In this document: one piece after another, positions 42,524 to 52,523 of the stretch
Layout of the letters: each line of letters starts with the position of its first letter
Numbering within the stretch: position 1 is the stretch's first letter
NCBI GenBank assembly: GCA_900316845.1
Contig: ONEG01000014.1
Span: 1-64,000 of the forward strand
Length of the DNA stretch: 64,000 bases
Direction: 5' to 3'
From: an uncultured Bacteroidales bacterium
Lineage (GTDB): Bacteria; Bacteroidota; Bacteroidia; Bacteroidales; Paludibacteraceae
Translations under genes and position numbers: made by a program
Notes under the pieces: generated by a model
What the model was told of the DNA's origin: nothing
Database searches by the model: none
What the model saw: only the letters and a program-made list of their open reading frames with translations

Positions 42524-44368
42524 ATGGGTATGAAACAAAATCTTAAAGTCTTATGCGTGTGCGCGTTCCTTATTGGAATGTGCATGCACGCATACGCACA
42601 AGCTCCCGGAGCGACATGCGCGACGGCAATCCCGATGGGAAGCGACTACAGTGCGCAAGTTCAGAACGGGCAGTCTATCTGGTATTCCGCATGGACGTTT
42701 GACCTGCCTCTGACGGTCACCTTCGCCCCCGCAAACGGTGCGTCGGATCCGGCTCCCCTGGTAGAAATGGATTTTAGCTGTACGACAGGTGTGTATGAGG
42801 ACTCCATCCTCTGTAGTTTGTTCTGTGCTACATCCGGCTCCAGTGGCATATCGTTTGACCTGCCGCATAAGCCACAATTGAAGTCAAAAACCTTAGACGA
42901 TGGTACGTTCGTGTATTATCTTGCCCTTGGTAAAAGTTATCGCGACCTCCTCCTGCAGGTAGGTATCGATTATAATATCGAGGTGTATGTGAAGGTAACT
43001 TATAAAAGTGCCGGAACGATTTCTCTCGCGCCGGATAACCTGTTCTCCAACTGTGTCGATGGCGCTAAGTTTATGCATTTCGGAGATACAGTACAGGTTG
43101 CGGCTTCAGACGCAAGTCGCCACGTGATCGTACCCTATGTACAATGGCAGGAAGATACTATCCGGTATGTATGGACTGGTACTACTCCGTGTAAGGTAGT
43201 GGTAGGTAATTCCTGTGATTTTGATCCTTCGGTAAACGATGCCGAGCTCTCGGAAAACGAGAATGTCATAGATTTCTTTGATTTACAGCCCGGAGGTTCA
43301 AAAACTGTCTCGGCGGATTTGTTGTATGATTATGTTCATAACGCGGCATATCCTAATGAGGCCGGTATGTATTTTGCAAAATTCTATAGTGTTGCTCCCG
43401 GTACAGCCCAAGTGGTGAAAGTACCCAGAGCACTTCCTCGAGGAAATGCTACTTTACTTAAGTATGATCAGACGTATCCGCTTAACGCGAATGATGCAGC
43501 GCTCTTTGCGATTCCGCGGTCATGGAACAAGGATGTGAAGTTTGATACCCCGACAGCGCATGTATTCAAGATGCAGATAGCTACTGACCCGGATTTTCAA
43601 GGAAATCACTTCTTGGGTGAATATATGTATGAAAGGGTAGAGGACGGGCATTGGAGAGGAATATTAGGGACTGAATTAGTCAATCTATGGAGTAAGACAA
43701 GCGATCAATACCTCTACATCCGCTTTATATGCTCGGAAGCAACTACGGTTACTCCTTCCGAGTGGGTGGCATCCACGTGCGTCAAATCAACCCAGACTAT
43801 CTATATTGCCAAGATGGATACTACTTTTAGAATTACGAGAAATTCCAGTTCCCGCTATCGTGCCACTTACGCGCAAATGTTAGGTGGAGATCTTACTGTT
43901 TCGTTCTCTTCTACGAATACATGTAATGTCTTTATCGCTACCGATTGCAATATTACCACTTCTCCTACGGCTGCTAATGTATTAGCAACCGGATCTGTAA
44001 ATAGTAGCCATAGTAAAACTTTTACGGCTGATAATATCGCGAGTTGGTCTCCTCGTGTCGATGAAGAGGGGTATGTCTATTTCCGTTTTAATTGCACCTA
44101 TACCGGTACCTATTATATCACTATCTCCTCTACCGCCCCGGAGGAGAAAGATCCTGTTTATCCTGCGATGACGGTTTCTGTATCGTGCGACGAATCGGGG
44201 AATGCAATCGTCCGCGTGAGCGAGGATCAGCATATCACGATTCTGCAAGGAACGACCGTAATCCGGACCATTGAAGCCTTTGCCGGCGAGACCTATAGCC
44301 TCTCTGATTTACCCGCAGGAACATACGTACTACGTGGAAAAAATGACGAAATAGAGTTGAAATTGTAA
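42524..44368 (+). CDS. Secreted hypothetical protein, 614 residues
   Basis: A signal peptide (about 1-26, MHAYAQ) is followed by CATAIPMGSDYSAQV and SIWYSAWTFDLPLTVTF, the same C..A...(W/M)...Q....WY pattern that repeats in the 1,785-residue protein downstream. Other parts are beta-rich without catalytic motifs. The C-terminus (YSLSDLPAGTYVLRGK) resembles the end of T9SS type A sorting domains, but the following KNDEIELKL is short. It is probably exported to the surface. ATG 42524 and 42530 are both possible starts. Confidence 0.75.
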   Translation: MGMKQNLKVLCVCAFLIGMCMHAYAQAPGATCATAIPMGSDYSAQVQNGQSIWYSAWTFDLPLTVTFAPANGASDPAPLVEMDFSCTTGVYEDSILCSLFCATSGSSGISFDLPHKPQLKSKTLDDGTFVYYLALGKSYRDLLLQVGIDYNIEVYVKVTYKSAGTISLAPDNLFSNCVDGAKFMHFGDTVQVAASDASRHVIVPYVQWQEDTIRYVWTGTTPCKVVVGNSCDFDPSVNDAELSENENVIDFFDLQPGGSKTVSADLLYDYVHNAAYPNEAGMYFAKFYSVAPGTAQVVKVPRALPRGNATLLKYDQTYPLNANDAALFAIPRSWNKDVKFDTPTAHVFKMQIATDPDFQGNHFLGEYMYERVEDGHWRGILGTELVNLWSKTSDQYLYIRFICSEATTVTPSEWVASTCVKSTQTIYIAKMDTTFRITRNSSSRYRATYAQMLGGDLTVSFSSTNTCNVFIATDCNITTSPTAANVLATGSVNSSHSKTFTADNIASWSPRVDEEGYVYFRFNCTYTGTYYITISSTAPEEKDPVYPAMTVSVSCDESGNAIVRVSEDQHITILQGTTVIRTIEAFAGETYSLSDLPAGTYVLRGKNDEIELKL

Positions 44369-44404
44369 TATTTTTGTGTAAAAATCGGCGAAAAAAGAAA
44401 TTTA

Positions 44405-44436
44405 TTTGGTCAAACCAAGAATTTTTTGTAACTTTG
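44405..44436 (+). promoter_or_regulatory. Promoter for the 44453 secreted-protein operon
   Basis: TTTG 44405-44408 and TAACTTTG 44429-44436 have starts 24 nt apart; the start codon follows within about 15 nt of the expected transcript start. Confidence 0.75.
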
Positions 44437-44452
44437 CGCCCTGAATCATTAC

Positions 44453-45784
44453 ATGCATACATATATGCGTTATATACGTACGATAATATTATTGCTTTTG
44501 GTGTCGGTTTCCGCGATGGGACAGACGCTTAAACCGGCGGGTACTACCTATGATCAGGCTACCCGTGTGACGGATACAACCACTCTATCGGTTCAGTCCG
44601 GAGAGAACTTTGTTCGTATCGCGACTGTCCATCTGCCCGCTACGATTACTTACATGCCGGATACTGCTTTTGGCCCTATCCCTGTAGCTATCATGGATGG
44701 TGATACGCTTCCGGCTGCTCACTTTTTTGACGCGTGCGCCATGAATTGGGCGTGGGAGATCGCTCGCGGTGAGGAGACGAAGATTATTGAAATCAGTGCT
44801 CATGAGAATGCAACTATTTTAGTGGAGCCGTTCTTCTGTCCGGCGAATACGAGTACGGTAGTCGATGATGCTCAGGAGAGTTACGAGTGGTACGGAACAA
44901 CCTATACCCAAAGCGGCGTTTATACGCATGAGAATACCACGGAGTATTGTTCCTGGACCGATACGCTCCACCTGACTATCCTGCACTTGTGCCCGGCGAA
45001 TACGAGTACGGTAGTCGATGATGCTCAGGAGAGTTACGAGTGGTACGGAACAACCTATACCCAGAGCGGCGTTTATACGCATGAGAATGCGACGGAGTTT
45101 TGCTCTTGGACCGACACGCTCCATCTGACTGTTCATCACTCCTGTCCGGCGAATACGAGTACGGTAGTTGATGATGCTCAGGAGAGTTACGAGTGGTACG
45201 GAACAACCTATACCCGGAGTGGCGTTTATACGCATGAGAATGCGACGGAGTTTTGCTCCTGGACCGACACGCTCCACTTGACGATTCATCGTAACCTCAA
45301 GGATACGACCATCTATTTCTGCCCCGGAATGCATGAGGAGGGAGTAGTGGAGGATGACGTATGGCGAATCGATTATCGTGCTTATCAGTTACAGATGCCT
45401 TCACCCGATTGGTATATGGAAGGCGTGATTCTGGAAACCCAGGCAGATAAGGCTCTGGTGGACTTCCGTCGTGCGGAGCAGAATCTCGAGGCGTATTATC
45501 AACTGCCTTTCGTCCCGATATCGAATATCGTGTGGTCGTTCCGTTCGGCGGATGACTCCGAAAGCCATGCGATGGAGATAAAGAACGAGCCTCAATGGGT
45601 AGAAGCCGGTACCGTATCGCTGATCGTTCGGTTCCAATGTGGCGCACCTTATTATAGCAGTTTTACGACGGATGTAGAGGAAGTGGATGCCCTCTCTCGG
45701 CCGGTTAAAGTTATGGAGAACGGCACCGTGATGATCATCCGCGGCGGCAAACGGTATAACGTCTTAGGCTCCCGAATACAATAA
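44453..45784 (+). CDS. Secreted protein with three near-identical 51-residue repeats
   Basis: The 443-residue product has a signal peptide (IILLLLVSVSAMGQ). Residues about 129-281 are three tandem copies of a 51-residue unit: CPANTSTVVDDAQESYEWYG, then YTHEN and CSWTDTLHLT. The C-W-G-Y-C pattern is related to Cys-containing domains near the end of the 1,785-residue protein. The C-terminus has a tail of the type VMIIRGGKRYNVLGSRIQ, like those of both giants. A start at 44465 (MRYIRTI) is also possible. Confidence 0.8.
   Translation: MHTYMRYIRTIILLLLVSVSAMGQTLKPAGTTYDQATRVTDTTTLSVQSGENFVRIATVHLPATITYMPDTAFGPIPVAIMDGDTLPAAHFFDACAMNWAWEIARGEETKIIEISAHENATILVEPFFCPANTSTVVDDAQESYEWYGTTYTQSGVYTHENTTEYCSWTDTLHLTILHLCPANTSTVVDDAQESYEWYGTTYTQSGVYTHENATEFCSWTDTLHLTVHHSCPANTSTVVDDAQESYEWYGTTYTRSGVYTHENATEFCSWTDTLHLTIHRNLKDTTIYFCPGMHEEGVVEDDVWRIDYRAYQLQMPSPDWYMEGVILETQADKALVDFRRAEQNLEAYYQLPFVPISNIVWSFRSADDSESHAMEIKNEPQWVEAGTVSLIVRFQCGAPYYSSFTTDVEEVDALSRPVKVMENGTVMIIRGGKRYNVLGSRIQ
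44837..45295 (+). repeat. Three 153-nt tandem repeats in a secreted-protein gene
   Basis: Units begin at 44837, 44990 and 45143, and are nearly identical over most of their length. 153 nt is 51 codons, so copy-number change keeps the frame. Confidence 0.95.
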
Positions 45785-45814
45785 CTCATTTATTAACAGC
45801 AAAAACAATCTCTT

Positions 45815-47107
45815 ATGAAAATTAGACAACTGATATTAGGCCTGATGGTCATCCTGCCGATGAGCGTAATGGCGAGGTTGGAACATCCGTGCGACTCGTT
45901 CTCTATGGTTTGGAAAGACACGCTGCCTGCTCACTATTGCGAGTGTGAGTATAACTCGAATACATTTGTATTCCCCATCGATACGGTCCTCTCCGGAGAC
46001 GTGTGGTTTACCGCCACGATCGATGATATACGTCAGGGCATATCGGCCTATTGGTTCTCCAATACTTCGGTTACAATCGATGTCTATGCTTTCTGCATCA
46101 GCACGATACCTACTTTCTCCGTGACGGTTGGACCTAACCGAATGAGCGAGATGGATATGGATAAGATCAACAAGAAGCTCGATGAAATCGGCGGTAGTGC
46201 CCAATTCCTTAAGGCCCTCACGCCGCGTATTCATGTCTATCCTTTGAACGGCGGGTCGGGACAGGTGTTCTGCTATCCGTACGACCAGGGACCTCACTCG
46301 ACTTGCGACAGAGCCTTGGACTTGCGTGCGTGGATGACTTATGTATGCAGTGAGCCGGAGAACGTCTATCGCCTCCCGTCAAGCAACATCCCCTCTTCAG
46401 GAAAAGCTTTCTTGAGGTGGATTCATAAACCGAAGAATGTGACTCAGAAACCTCAGCCGGCAGAGATATGGCTGACGATGGACAGTTGTAACGGTGAAGA
46501 GGTGGGTAGAATGACGATGAGCGATACGATTCATGTCTATCAGCCGGATTCTGCCTTGTTGGTCAACGCCCGCAAAGCCCACAGAGATATATGGGTACAT
46601 ATCTCCCATGCGGAGGGTGTAAACGGACGACTCTTCTACTATACCAACCCCAAGTACGCTGATCCGCTTCCTCCGGTTGATCAAACGATCTGCGAGGGCA
46701 AGAAAATAACAGTGGACGGACGCGATTTCATGGCAGATACAGCCTTTGTGGATACTATTTGTATGAATCGCGATACGCTGCAAATGCGGAGCGTGTCTCT
46801 CACTTTCACTCCGCCGACAACGGTCTATGATACCGTTCAGGTGTTGGCTCAGGATCTGAGCCGCGGATATGTTCATCCGGCTTCCGGAGTAGTGCTGCGC
46901 CAGTTTGGCGACACGACCTTTAATGTGGTGAGAGCAAATACCTGCACTAAACGTTTTCAGGTTACAGTAGTGGAGAAACCTGTAGATCCCAAAGGTACGG
47001 ATCTGGTTTCGGGCGGTAAGAAGGCTCGCAAACAGTTCGTGGACGGCCAGATGGTCATCTATATTGATGAGAAGAAATATAATGTCTTAGGACAGCAAAT
47101 ACAATAA
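45815..47107 (+). CDS. Secreted hypothetical protein, 430 residues
   Basis: The signal peptide is MKIRQLILGLMVILPMSVMA. The mature protein is beta-rich with an early Cys cluster (CDSFSMVWKD, YCECEYNSN) and DRALDLRAWMTYVC. No catalytic motif is visible. The C-terminus (KQFVDGQMVIYIDEKKYNVL then GQQIQ) has the same layout as the tails of the 443-residue protein and the giants. It is the second gene of the operon beginning at 44453. Confidence 0.78.
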   Translation: MKIRQLILGLMVILPMSVMARLEHPCDSFSMVWKDTLPAHYCECEYNSNTFVFPIDTVLSGDVWFTATIDDIRQGISAYWFSNTSVTIDVYAFCISTIPTFSVTVGPNRMSEMDMDKINKKLDEIGGSAQFLKALTPRIHVYPLNGGSGQVFCYPYDQGPHSTCDRALDLRAWMTYVCSEPENVYRLPSSNIPSSGKAFLRWIHKPKNVTQKPQPAEIWLTMDSCNGEEVGRMTMSDTIHVYQPDSALLVNARKAHRDIWVHISHAEGVNGRLFYYTNPKYADPLPPVDQTICEGKKITVDGRDFMADTAFVDTICMNRDTLQMRSVSLTFTPPTTVYDTVQVLAQDLSRGYVHPASGVVLRQFGDTTFNVVRANTCTKRFQVTVVEKPVDPKGTDLVSGGKKARKQFVDGQMVIYIDEKKYNVLGQQIQ

Positions 47108-47148
47108 AAAATTAACAATAATTACTAACTTTAAAAACAACCAATTAC

Positions 47149-50100
47149 ATGAAGAAGTTTTTCTTACTTACGTTGGCATCCTTGATGACCGTCTTCGCGA
47201 TGGCCAAGGGTGATGGCAGCGGTAGTACAAAAGCAAATGCAATTGAATTTGACTGGGACAAGGGAAATGTACACATGAGCGGTACCAAATGGTATCACGT
47301 TGATCTCGCTCCTCTTTATGAGGAGGAGAACCCATCGCTGACTCTCTATGTGACGAACCCGAGTCGTAATCTATCGATTAACGCAGACTTGAAAGCTACT
47401 GTTGCAGGTGAGACTGAGACGAAGCACTATGTAGTTTCTCCTCATGAGCACCAGATTTACACAGCAAACGCAACCGTACTGGTTCGTATGCGTCAGACGG
47501 AGATTTACCTCACGTTGACTACGGACGGTGAGGTTCGCCTGAGTGCAAAAGTGTTCGAGTCAGCTGATCTCGACGAGACCTGTAAGGACGCTCGCGTCCT
47601 GAAATGGGACACGGAGGCTACCCAAACCAAGGGTTATGCTGCTTGGTGGAAAGTGGACATCAGCCAATTCAAAGACACGGCTACTATCCACAAGGACGCT
47701 AAGGTGACGATTACCAACATCGGCTCGGGTCCTGTGAATCTGAAGACCGGTCAGTCGCTCGACTGCCCGTCGTCCGGTACTACCAGACGTGACTATGCAC
47801 TTGCTGCAGGCGAGTCGGTTATCGACACTATCCCGCAGAGCATGATCGCGAGTGTCTATCCGGATGAGCTCTACTTTATGATTGAGAACCTCGAGCAACC
47901 GGTGAAGATGAAGGTGGAGATGATCGATCAACCGATAGTGCCGGTCATCCCTGCACCGAGCGCTATGCCCGCGGTAGTTTTGAATGTTAACCCGACCGAC
48001 TCTACCGTCCAATCTACAGTTATTCCTGCCGGTCAGACGCTCTATGCTTTCAGCGTGGCTGACATGGATGCACTGACTAAGTACGAGCCGGAGTTCACCT
48101 ATCGTAACGAAGGTGCCGCTACCGCTCACATGACTATCAAGATGGCCTTCAAGCGTCCTGCCTACGGTTCGACAAACACCAGCTATGAGATAGCTGCAGG
48201 CGGGGAAGAGATCGTGGTTTACAAGAAGAACATGCTCGATGGTATGATTGATAATGTAGATTCAATCTATCTGCTTATCTCTGCCGACCAGCCGATCAAC
48301 TTCTACGGCCGTTTCAAACACGTACGTGAGGGTAAGGCTTGTAAGACCAATATCGACTTTAACTGGGAGTCCGGTCATCGCCAAGAGGCTCGTACGACCC
48401 AGTGGTACGCAGTAGATGTAGCTGCGGCTCGTGATAACCTGCAAGACATCGTGGTACACGTCCAAAATCTCGGTACTGAGGCTGCTAAACTAAAAGCAAT
48501 GGTTGCTTTCTCCTGCCCGTATATTGATCTTCAGGAGATAACCCGTACGGTAGCTGCCGGTTCGACAGCTCCGGAGCGCGCTATCAACTACTCGATGTAC
48601 GCAGCTATGACCGATACCGTTTGGATTGGTCTGGAGACCAGCCAGGATATCAAGTTCTGGGCTACGACAAGACCGACGAAGATCAACGAGCCGGATGACG
48701 CATGTTTGACAGCCAAGAAGTTCAACTGGGTCGATGGTGAGCAGCAAGGCGCTAACGATACCGTTTGGTATAAGATTGCAATGGAAGAAGCACGTGAGCA
48801 GTCGGCTAAGTTCCCCACTATATTCGTGCAGAACCTCAGCGCAACCAATGAGTTGAAAGTAGAGGCCGAGCTTTCGCTTGAGTGTCCGGACTCGATTGAG
48901 AACGAGAAGCATACTATGACGATTGCGGCGAACGGTTCTTATAGCCGTCAGCTCTCGCGTAATATGTTTGAGAATATTGTTCAAGATACCGTTTACGTAC
49001 GCGTGATTTCTTCGCAGCCTGTTAAACTCCAGATTCGTCTGACCGAGGAGGCGGAAGGTGCAAGTTGTGCATCCGCTATTCCGTTCAACTGGGTTTCCGG
49101 TAATACGCAGGCTGCCAACGCAAACCTCTGGTACGTAGTGGATCTGCATGAGGTGATGAAGGACGGTAACGATATCCGTCTTCATATCGAGAACCGCGAG
49201 AATAAAGCCGGTAAGGGCGTAGCTCAACTGGTGTTCTCTTGCCCGGTAGAAGAGGCTCCGTCTGTTCAGGACTTCTCGCTTGCAGCCAATGCCGAGCGTA
49301 AAATTACGCTTCAGAACAGCACCTTTGACGTACTGGAGGACAGCATTGTATTTGTCAACCTTCAGGGCACCACTTCTGTTCGCTTCTGGGCGGAGAAACT
49401 GCCGGTAGAGCCGTTCGATACCATCACAGGAGAGGGCTTGACGCTGATTCCGCTGAAATGGGATAGCCTCTATGAGCAGGATGTAGATACCGCATGGTAT
49501 ATCATTACGAAAGAGGAGATTGATAAAGTTCGTAATGCAGATCAGAAGCTTAAACCGGTAGCTCACCTGATAAACCTTGGCTCTACCAAGAATACCATCA
49601 AGGCTGAGGCTGCTTACGCTTTCCCGATCGTGAAGAAGATGATGACCAAGAGTCAGGAACTGAAAGCCGGTCAGCATTATTCCGACACGGTTCCGGCAAG
49701 TACGTTTGAGCAGATCATAGGAACAAAAGCCAACCCCAAGAAAGATACCATCATTATCCGTGTTACCCGTCCTGTCGGCACTGCAAACTTCCAGTTTAAA
49801 GCCGAGTTGGTAAAGGCCTTCGGCGGTAACAGCCGTTACGACGCGCTGCCTGTACGCATGGGCGAGTCCTATGGCCAGGCTGCTAATACCGAGATCTGGT
49901 ATAAGGTGAAGACCGCTGATCTGAAAGCAGATAAGGCGCTCTTCAATAAGTCGCTGCACGTCATCGCTAAGAATGCAGGCGCCGGTGAGACGACCGTCAA
50001 AGTGGCTGTTTACGAAGGTCTGCTGTCGGAGACTGACCTCTTCGAGGAATACGCTATCGATGAGAAATACAGAGAGCGCAAACTCAAGAAAGGTGAGTCT

Positions 50101-52506
50101 AAATCGCATAATGTTCCGGCACAGGCTATCTATGCCGTAGGCGATCTCGAGCTCTATATCAAGGTTCGCACCACTGACTCCATCTATTTCTCCAGCGCAT
50201 TCGGTTCTGATTATGCTCCGGCTCCGGTAGATCCTAAGCAGAAAGAGGCGCAGATGATCGTGCCGAACGTGGATTATGAGATTCCGGGCGACAATCAGGA
50301 ACACTGGTATCTTGTCTGCGCTCCGTATATCCAGAATAACTATATCTACACCGACTCCAGTACGCTGACCTACGAGTTGAACGGTACCGCTACTATCGAG
50401 GCTACCGCTACGTTCCAGGACAATATGGATTGCCAGATGCCGGTTCGTAAGCGTACAATCAATAAGTCCGGTGGCCTCCATAAGGGTACCAAACCGCTCT
50501 CTGAGTTGGTGAACAAGGCACTGGAGAAAGCCGGTATGAAATACGATGTATCGTCCTTCCAGGATAAGTTTGTGGACAGCTTGCTCCATAAGTTCATCAC
50601 CAAGGACTCCGTAACCGGTTACGTTCGTATCAAGACCAATCAGACGATTAAGTTCCGCATCAATACCCCGCAGGTAAGGGGTCTTGAAGACTGTCTCACT
50701 GACCCGATGTTCTTCGACTGGGAGCACGGTAACGTGAACCCCGCTGGGCAGCATACCTGGTACGTGGCGATGTTGGATTCAACGAAAATCCCGGCTGACA
50801 AGGATCTGCGTATCCACCTCGATAACTGGTCCAAGACGGAGACCGCTACAGCAAACGCTACGCTCTATTTCAAGTGTAAAGATCCGGAGCAGGGCCATAT
50901 CACGAAGACCATTGCACAGGAAGATGGCGAGTGGAAAGATATCGCTCGTGACTTTATCGCAAACGCCGGATGGCCTCCGTTCCTGTTCCTCGATTACACC
51001 TCCGACCAGACGACCCATCTCTGGATTGAGTTGATCGATCAACAGCCGCGTGATACCGTTCGTACGGATACTACCTTCTTCGTATGCGCAGGCGATCCTA
51101 TTATCGGTAAAGAGCATACTGTGATCGTGATGAAGGATACCGTTTGGAACGATACCATTTCGGATCTCAAGGATGAGACCAAAGCAGCGTTGTACGACTC
51201 AATCTCTACCGTACACGCATACGTGCTGCGCGATCCTAAATTATATGACATCGCATCGCAGGTATCTATCAAGAAAGGTGAAGTACTCGACTTGAGCGCC
51301 GTTACAGCATGGCTTAACGCGCAGTACGCTGCGGACGATAACGATACGCTGAAGGACGTAACTGCTATTACATGGCAGTATAGCCTTGATGGTGTTACTT
51401 ATGAAGATATACCGGCTACGCCGCTGCCTTATGCACGTATCAACCTCCAGTATACGGCTACGCTCCAGTGTAGCGGTACGATCGATACGACGTACATGAA
51501 TACCGTTCGCGACACCCTCTACGATACCTTCTGTAAGACCTATACTTGGGAAGGTAATACGTACGATAAGGACACGCTGGATTCTGTAACTTATGCAGGT
51601 GGTCTCTACCGGGGCGATAGTATCGCATATATCAGCCTCACGAAACTGCCGGCAGCTCTTGGTGATACTACCGTTAACGACGTATGTAAGAGCTTTACAT
51701 GGCATGACGTAACTTACACTAACGACACCATCGTCAGCGACACGCTCGTTGACGCTGCGGCTAATGGTTGCGACAGTATCGTAACGCTCCATCTAACGCT
51801 TCTGCCACCGGTGAAGAATCCTATCTCCTTCGATACATGTAACATGTACACATGGCATGGCGTACCTTACTATAACGACACCATCGTCAGCGATACGATT
51901 ATCGGCGGCGCATACAATGGTTGCGATAGTATCGTAACGCTGACCCTGACGATCCAGAAACCGTATATCTTTACCCTCCCGATGGTAGCTAAGTATGGCG
52001 ACCGTCTGCTGATGATCGACCGCAACGCAATCGTTAAGATACCGGGATGGGAGAACCTGCCGGATTCTGTGGATACGGAAGGTTATGTGACCTGGTGGAA
52101 AGAAGGTGAGGCGGAATCGATCGGTAGCGGTTATTACTACACCCAGTCTAACGGCGAACCGCTGGCTGCCGGTACGTACTACGCTACGATTTCGCTCCCG
52201 GCAGCAGACGGAACTCCTTGTGGAGTGAAGGGTGAGACCGATCACTATCCGATTGCGGCTGCTGCAGCTGCTCCGGCACTCGTGCCGACGCTGGCTCGTC
52301 CGGGTGAGAATATTAGCGTGATCAACCTCGATCCGAACACGACCACTACGATCCGTCTCTATACGACCGAAGGTCTGCTCCAGAAATCGTTCGTGGTTTC
52401 CGGCGAGACGACATTCGTTATCAAGGCTGCTGACGCACACGGATTCTATCTGGTTGAGCTGAGCAACGAGAGCCTGAAGACAACATTACGTTATATCGTT
52501 AAATAA
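47149..52506 (+). CDS. Large secreted repeat protein with T9SS type A-like C-terminus
   Basis: The 1,785-residue product has a signal peptide (about 1-19, TVFAMAKG). About ten repeats of 120-140 residues follow, each starting with a pattern like C..A..FNW..G..Q.A....WY.VD and closing with a D(T/S)(V/I)...(F/L)...(F/W) strand pair. Near residues 1,475-1,605 are three Cys-W domains (FCKTYTWEGNTY, CKSFTWHDVTY, CNMYTWHGVPY). The last 75 residues (GENISVINLDPN, TTIRLYTTEGLLQKS, GFYLVELSNESL, LRYIVK) fit a type A T9SS sorting domain. It is probably exported and surface-attached. The start of the next gene is only 17 nt away with a strong ribosome-binding site. Confidence 0.82.
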   Translation: MKKFFLLTLASLMTVFAMAKGDGSGSTKANAIEFDWDKGNVHMSGTKWYHVDLAPLYEEENPSLTLYVTNPSRNLSINADLKATVAGETETKHYVVSPHEHQIYTANATVLVRMRQTEIYLTLTTDGEVRLSAKVFESADLDETCKDARVLKWDTEATQTKGYAAWWKVDISQFKDTATIHKDAKVTITNIGSGPVNLKTGQSLDCPSSGTTRRDYALAAGESVIDTIPQSMIASVYPDELYFMIENLEQPVKMKVEMIDQPIVPVIPAPSAMPAVVLNVNPTDSTVQSTVIPAGQTLYAFSVADMDALTKYEPEFTYRNEGAATAHMTIKMAFKRPAYGSTNTSYEIAAGGEEIVVYKKNMLDGMIDNVDSIYLLISADQPINFYGRFKHVREGKACKTNIDFNWESGHRQEARTTQWYAVDVAAARDNLQDIVVHVQNLGTEAAKLKAMVAFSCPYIDLQEITRTVAAGSTAPERAINYSMYAAMTDTVWIGLETSQDIKFWATTRPTKINEPDDACLTAKKFNWVDGEQQGANDTVWYKIAMEEAREQSAKFPTIFVQNLSATNELKVEAELSLECPDSIENEKHTMTIAANGSYSRQLSRNMFENIVQDTVYVRVISSQPVKLQIRLTEEAEGASCASAIPFNWVSGNTQAANANLWYVVDLHEVMKDGNDIRLHIENRENKAGKGVAQLVFSCPVEEAPSVQDFSLAANAERKITLQNSTFDVLEDSIVFVNLQGTTSVRFWAEKLPVEPFDTITGEGLTLIPLKWDSLYEQDVDTAWYIITKEEIDKVRNADQKLKPVAHLINLGSTKNTIKAEAAYAFPIVKKMMTKSQELKAGQHYSDTVPASTFEQIIGTKANPKKDTIIIRVTRPVGTANFQFKAELVKAFGGNSRYDALPVRMGESYGQAANTEIWYKVKTADLKADKALFNKSLHVIAKNAGAGETTVKVAVYEGLLSETDLFEEYAIDEKYRERKLKKGESKSHNVPAQAIYAVGDLELYIKVRTTDSIYFSSAFGSDYAPAPVDPKQKEAQMIVPNVDYEIPGDNQEHWYLVCAPYIQNNYIYTDSSTLTYELNGTATIEATATFQDNMDCQMPVRKRTINKSGGLHKGTKPLSELVNKALEKAGMKYDVSSFQDKFVDSLLHKFITKDSVTGYVRIKTNQTIKFRINTPQVRGLEDCLTDPMFFDWEHGNVNPAGQHTWYVAMLDSTKIPADKDLRIHLDNWSKTETATANATLYFKCKDPEQGHITKTIAQEDGEWKDIARDFIANAGWPPFLFLDYTSDQTTHLWIELIDQQPRDTVRTDTTFFVCAGDPIIGKEHTVIVMKDTVWNDTISDLKDETKAALYDSISTVHAYVLRDPKLYDIASQVSIKKGEVLDLSAVTAWLNAQYAADDNDTLKDVTAITWQYSLDGVTYEDIPATPLPYARINLQYTATLQCSGTIDTTYMNTVRDTLYDTFCKTYTWEGNTYDKDTLDSVTYAGGLYRGDSIAYISLTKLPAALGDTTVNDVCKSFTWHDVTYTNDTIVSDTLVDAAANGCDSIVTLHLTLLPPVKNPISFDTCNMYTWHGVPYYNDTIVSDTIIGGAYNGCDSIVTLTLTIQKPYIFTLPMVAKYGDRLLMIDRNAIVKIPGWENLPDSVDTEGYVTWWKEGEAESIGSGYYYTQSNGEPLAAGTYYATISLPAADGTPCGVKGETDHYPIAAAAAAPALVPTLARPGENISVINLDPNTTTTIRLYTTEGLLQKSFVVSGETTFVIKAADAHGFYLVELSNESLKTTLRYIVK

Positions 52507-52510
52507 GAAT

Positions 52511-52517
52511 AGGAGGT
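52511..52517 (+). promoter_or_regulatory. Unusual canonical Shine-Dalgarno
   Basis: AGGAGGT lies 6 nt before the ATG at 52524. Such a perfect match is exceptional in this window, where genes generally lack one. Confidence 0.7.
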
Positions 52518-52523
52518 AGCACA

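Noticed and set aside
44837..45295. CRISPR-like look of regular repeats
   Set aside because: The units are 153 nt, continuous and coding, without spacers; no cas genes are present. The heptad arrays also have no spacers.
48490..50754. Long antisense open frame (754 codons) against the 1,785-residue secreted protein
   Set aside because: The opposite strand has a signal peptide, repeated domains and a sorting-type end; the antisense frame is low in complexity, shows no domain and follows from codon bias of the sense gene.
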